Shown piece by piece: positions 61,103 through 64,000 of a stretch of DNA of 64,000 bases. Where the stretch lies: assembly GCF_023278185.1 (NCBI RefSeq), contig NZ_CP066356.1:3774001-3838000 (forward strand), read 5' to 3'. Made by a program: the position numbers and the translations under genes. The stretch is from Bradyrhizobium elkanii USDA 76. GTDB taxonomy: Bacteria; Pseudomonadota; Alphaproteobacteria; Rhizobiales; Xanthobacteraceae. The notes below the pieces were generated by a model. It was not told the origin of the DNA. It saw only the letters and a program-made list of their open reading frames with translations, and ran no database searches. Every line of letters begins with the position of its first letter. Position 1 is the first letter of the stretch.

Positions 61103-64000
61103 GTGAAGCCAGTGCAGCAGATTGCGGAATGGCTCGAGAAGCTGGGACTTGGGCAATACGCGCTGCGTTTTGCCGAGAACGGGATCGACCTCGGCGTTCT
61201 TCCCGAATTGACGGATGAAGACTTCGACAGGCTCGGCGTCCTGCTCGGCCATCGCCGCAAGATGCTGCGTGCGATCGCCGATCTCAATCAAGCCGAACTG
61301 ATCGCCGCGCCGGTTTCACCGCACGATGCCGAGCGCCGCCATCTCACCGTGATGTTCTGCGACCTGGTCGGCTCGACGGCCTTGTCGGCACGTCTCGATC
61401 CCGAGGACATGTGGGAGGTGATCCGCGCCTATCGCGCAGCCTGTGCGCAGGTGATCACGACATATGACGGCGCCGTTGCCAGATTTATCGGCGACGGCAT
61501 CCTGGCTTATTTCGGCTATCCCCGTGCCCACGAGGACGATGCGGAGCGCGCGGTGCGCGCCGGCCTCGACGTCATTGCCGCAATAGGCAAGCTCGAGACC
61601 CGCGCGAAAGAGGGCGTTGCGGTTCGGATCGCGATCGCGAGCGGGCTTGTCGTGGTCGGCGACCTCGTCTCCGGCGGCGCGTCGGAGGAGCAGGCGCTGG
61701 TCGGCGATGCGCCGAACATCGCGGCGCGGCTGCAGAGCCTGGCGGAGCCGGGCGTGGTCGTCGTGGCGGCCTCGACCCGGCGGCTGCTCGGCAATCTGTT
61801 CACGCTGCGCAGCCTCGGCCGCCGCGAGGTCAAGGGCATCTCCGAGCCGATCGCGGTGTGGGCCGTCGAAGGCGAGCCGGCATCGGAAAGCCGTTTCGAG
61901 GCGGTGCGCACCGCGCGCTCGATCGGCTTCGTCGGCCGCAAGGCGGAGATCGAATTTGCGTTGTCGCGCCAGCAACTGGCGTGGCAGGGCCAGGGCCAGG
62001 CGGTGCTGATATCGGGCGAAGCGGGTATCGGCAAATCGCGCATCGTGGCGATGCTCTCCGACAGCCTGGCGCCCGGGACACACCGCCGTGTGCGGTATCA
62101 ATGCTCGCCCTATCACACCAACAGCGCGCTGCACCCGTTTGTCGCCCAGCTCGAGCGTGCCGCCGGCATCAGGTCGGAGGATGCGCCGGAGCAGAAGCTG
62201 GACAAGCTTGAAGCCATGCTGGCGCTCGGCACGCAGCACGTGCCCACCGTGACACCGCTGATCGCAGCGCTGCTGTCGATCCCGACCGGCGAGCGCTATC
62301 CGCCGCTCGGCCTCAGCCCGGCGCAGCAGCGGCGGCAGACATTCGCAGCGCTGCTCGACCAGCTCGAGGGCCTTGCCCGGCAGCAGCCGGTGCTTGTCGT
62401 CTGTGAAGACGTGCACTGGGCCGATGCCACGTCGCTCGAACTGCTCGACCTCGCGGTCGACCGGATCAGGGGACTGCCGATCCTCATGCTCATGACGTTC
62501 AGGCCGGAGTTCGAGCCGCCATGGGCGGGGCTCGCCAATGTCAGCCTGCTGCGGCTCGATCGGCTCGACCGGCAGGACACCCGCGCGCTGATCGAGCAGG
62601 TGACCGTCGGCCGGTTGCTGCCCGGCGAGATGATGACGCAGATCGTCGAGCGGACGGACGGTGTCCCGCTGTTCGTCGAGGAGCTGACCAAGATGGTCAT
62701 GGAGTCGGGGCTGCTGGTCGAGACTGCCGGGCGCTATCGCCTCGACAATCCGCTGCCGCCGCTGGCGATCCCGGCGACGCTGCAGGATTCGCTGATGGCC
62801 CGGCTCGACCGGCTGGCCCCGGTCAAGGAGGTGGCGCAGATCGGCGCTGCGATCGGCCGTGAGTTCTCATATGCGCTGCTGCGCAGCGTGGCGGGGCGCG
62901 ATGATCTGACGCTTGCCGCGGCGCTTGCCCAGCTCGAAGAGGCCGAGTTGCTGCTGCGCCGGGGCGTGCCGCCGGATGCAAGCTACAGCTTCAAGCATGC
63001 GTTGGTCCAGGAGGCGGCTTACGAGAGCTTGCTCAAGAGCCGCCGGCAATTGCTTCACAAGCATATCGGCGATGTGCTGCGCGACAAGTTTGCCGAGATG
63101 GCCGAGATCGAGCCGGAAGTCGTTGCCTACCATTTCACCGAGGCAGGGCTCGGCGAGACCGCGCTGGCGTGGTGGCGCAAGGCCGGTCAGCAGGCACTGA
63201 AGCGCTCGGCCTATTGCGAGGCGATCGCGCATCTCGGCAAGGCGGTCGCGATCGCCGATCAACTGCCCGACGAGCCGGCTCGGATGATCGGCCGGCTCCA
63301 TCTGCAAATCGCCTACGGCCGCGCGCTGCGGGGCAGTCTTGGGCACAGCGCCCCCGAGACGGTGGCCGCCTGGACGCGCGCCCGGCAGTTCGCCTCGGAT
63401 GTCGATGATCCAATCGAGCTCGCGCCGATCCAGTCGGGCCTCTTCAACGCCTGCTTGACCCACGGCGAGCTCGCGCCGATGCGAGAGCTGGCGGAGGCGA
63501 TCATGGGCGCAGCGGAGCGGCATCCGGATTCGCCGGTGGCGGCAATCGTGGCGCGCTGGACCAGCGGGGTGACCGCCTGGTTCGCGGGCGAGTACCTGAA
63601 CGCGGGCATCCATCTCGAACAGGCCTTCGCGGCCTATGCGACCGAGCCGGATCCGGCAACCTTCAAGGCCTCGACGCTCGACTTGCCGTTCGTCATCATG
63701 AGATTTCTCGCCCTGGTGCTTTGGCCGCGTGGCGAGATCGATCGGGCCCGGCAGCTCGCGGGCGCAGCGGTGAACGTCGCCGGGAAACAGCGCGCGCTCG
63801 CGCGCGCCAATGCGCTGGTTCACAAGGCCGTCTTCGACGGGCTGTGCGGCAGCAGGTTGCGCCAGACCGAGACGATCCTTGCCCTGGGCCTGGCGCAGGA
63901 CCACACGATGCCGCTGTATGTCGCCGCCGGCACCTATCTCAATGGTCTGGAGAAGTGGCGTGCCGGCGACCGGGCCGCAGGTCTCGCTGAGATGCAGCGT
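61103..64000 (+). CDS. SAM domain-class III cyclase-AAA ATPase signalling protein, partial
   Basis: An open frame of at least 966 codons that runs off the right edge. Domains in order: a SAM domain (residues about 4-62, IAEWLEKLGLGQYALRFAEN and LGHRRKMLRAIADL); a class III nucleotide cyclase domain (about 78-250) with metal Asp87 in VMFCDLVGSTAL, a second Asp in ARFIGDGILAYFGYP and LVGDAPNIAARLQ; an AAA_16 ATPase (from about 270) with FVGRKAEIEFAL, Walker A SGEAGIGKSRIV and Walker B VLVVCEDVHWAD; then TPR-like helices. The start is uncertain: GTG codons at 61103 and 61112 are candidates, neither with a strong ribosome site. It may make cAMP, gated by the ATPase/TPR part. Confidence 0.9.
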   Translation, partial: MKPVQQIAEWLEKLGLGQYALRFAENGIDLGVLPELTDEDFDRLGVLLGHRRKMLRAIADLNQAELIAAPVSPHDAERRHLTVMFCDLVGSTALSARLDPEDMWEVIRAYRAACAQVITTYDGAVARFIGDGILAYFGYPRAHEDDAERAVRAGLDVIAAIGKLETRAKEGVAVRIAIASGLVVVGDLVSGGASEEQALVGDAPNIAARLQSLAEPGVVVVAASTRRLLGNLFTLRSLGRREVKGISEPIAVWAVEGEPASESRFEAVRTARSIGFVGRKAEIEFALSRQQLAWQGQGQAVLISGEAGIGKSRIVAMLSDSLAPGTHRRVRYQCSPYHTNSALHPFVAQLERAAGIRSEDAPEQKLDKLEAMLALGTQHVPTVTPLIAALLSIPTGERYPPLGLSPAQQRRQTFAALLDQLEGLARQQPVLVVCEDVHWADATSLELLDLAVDRIRGLPILMLMTFRPEFEPPWAGLANVSLLRLDRLDRQDTRALIEQVTVGRLLPGEMMTQIVERTDGVPLFVEELTKMVMESGLLVETAGRYRLDNPLPPLAIPATLQDSLMARLDRLAPVKEVAQIGAAIGREFSYALLRSVAGRDDLTLAAALAQLEEAELLLRRGVPPDASYSFKHALVQEAAYESLLKSRRQLLHKHIGDVLRDKFAEMAEIEPEVVAYHFTEAGLGETALAWWRKAGQQALKRSAYCEAIAHLGKAVAIADQLPDEPARMIGRLHLQIAYGRALRGSLGHSAPETVAAWTRARQFASDVDDPIELAPIQSGLFNACLTHGELAPMRELAEAIMGAAERHPDSPVAAIVARWTSGVTAWFAGEYLNAGIHLEQAFAAYATEPDPATFKASTLDLPFVIMRFLALVLWPRGEIDRARQLAGAAVNVAGKQRALARANALVHKAVFDGLCGSRLRQTETILALGLAQDHTMPLYVAAGTYLNGLEKWRAGDRAAGLAEMQR

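Overview
The window reads as chromosomal DNA from a GC-rich alphaproteobacterium, most likely Bradyrhizobium or a close relative. The support is the gene content (rpsD, murI, liv, pca and cox-type clusters, many TetR/LysR/LuxR regulators, class III cyclases) and many dispersed palindromic repeats of the kind common in Bradyrhizobium intergenic DNA. No rRNA, tRNA, CRISPR array, transposase or phage gene was seen.

Layout. 1-7.9 kb: a ParE-type toxin/antitoxin pair, rpsD, a lone E2-type acyltransferase-like protein, a secreted cupin, an HpcH/HpaI aldolase behind murI, a cytochrome b561 gene broken by one amber codon, agmatine deiminase and an M20 amidohydrolase. 8-12.4 kb: a NarX-type histidine kinase with a LuxR-type response regulator, then a three-gene operon built around a MotA/TolQ/ExbB-like channel protein. 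12.5-19.2 kb: a TetR gene coupled to a 44-codon ORF behind a palindromic operator, a phosphoesterase overlapping a Ser/Thr kinase-USP fusion, rpe, an EF-hand protein and a P1-family peptidase. 19.3-24.4 kb: livHMGF and livK. 24.8-29.3 kb: a 48-residue Q/P/N/G protein, a glycosyltransferase-like gene, a small membrane protein and pcaB-pcaD-pcaC. 29.5-36.4 kb: a cox-type molybdenum hydroxylase cluster (coxG, coxS, coxM, coxD, coxE, two XdhC-type genes, a MoeA/MobA-like fusion) with no large catalytic subunit coxL. 36.6-39.8 kb: a secreted Cys-rich protein, an FAD oxidoreductase, DUF2000 and DUF4239 proteins. 40.1-43.9 kb: a TetR/HlyD/ABC ATPase/ABC-2 permease operon resembling cecR-ybhGFSR, with a 13-bp tandem repeat carrying the permease ribosome site. 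44-54.9 kb: a membrane adenylate cyclase, PhzF, DUF488, DUF72, small exported proteins, a GT2-GtrA fusion beside a GT39-type transferase, DUF899, a Tlde1/DUF2778-like protein and a GAF-Fis regulator. 55.2-64 kb: an AldB-like aldehyde dehydrogenase with a DUF779 partner, AMP nucleosidase, a cysteine hydrolase divergent from a LysR gene, a slipin remnant, and a SAM-cyclase-ATPase gene running off the right edge.

How genes work together. pcaBDC form the middle of the protocatechuate branch of the beta-ketoadipate pathway. The liv genes form one complete amino-acid importer. The cox accessory genes would mature a molybdenum enzyme whose catalytic subunit is not encoded here. The GAF-Fis regulator probably controls the aldehyde dehydrogenase behind it. 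The items most worth checking are the missing coxL, the b561 amber codon, the tandem-repeat ribosome site, the TetR promoter that swallows its apparent start codon, and the uncharacterised MotA/TolQ-like operon.
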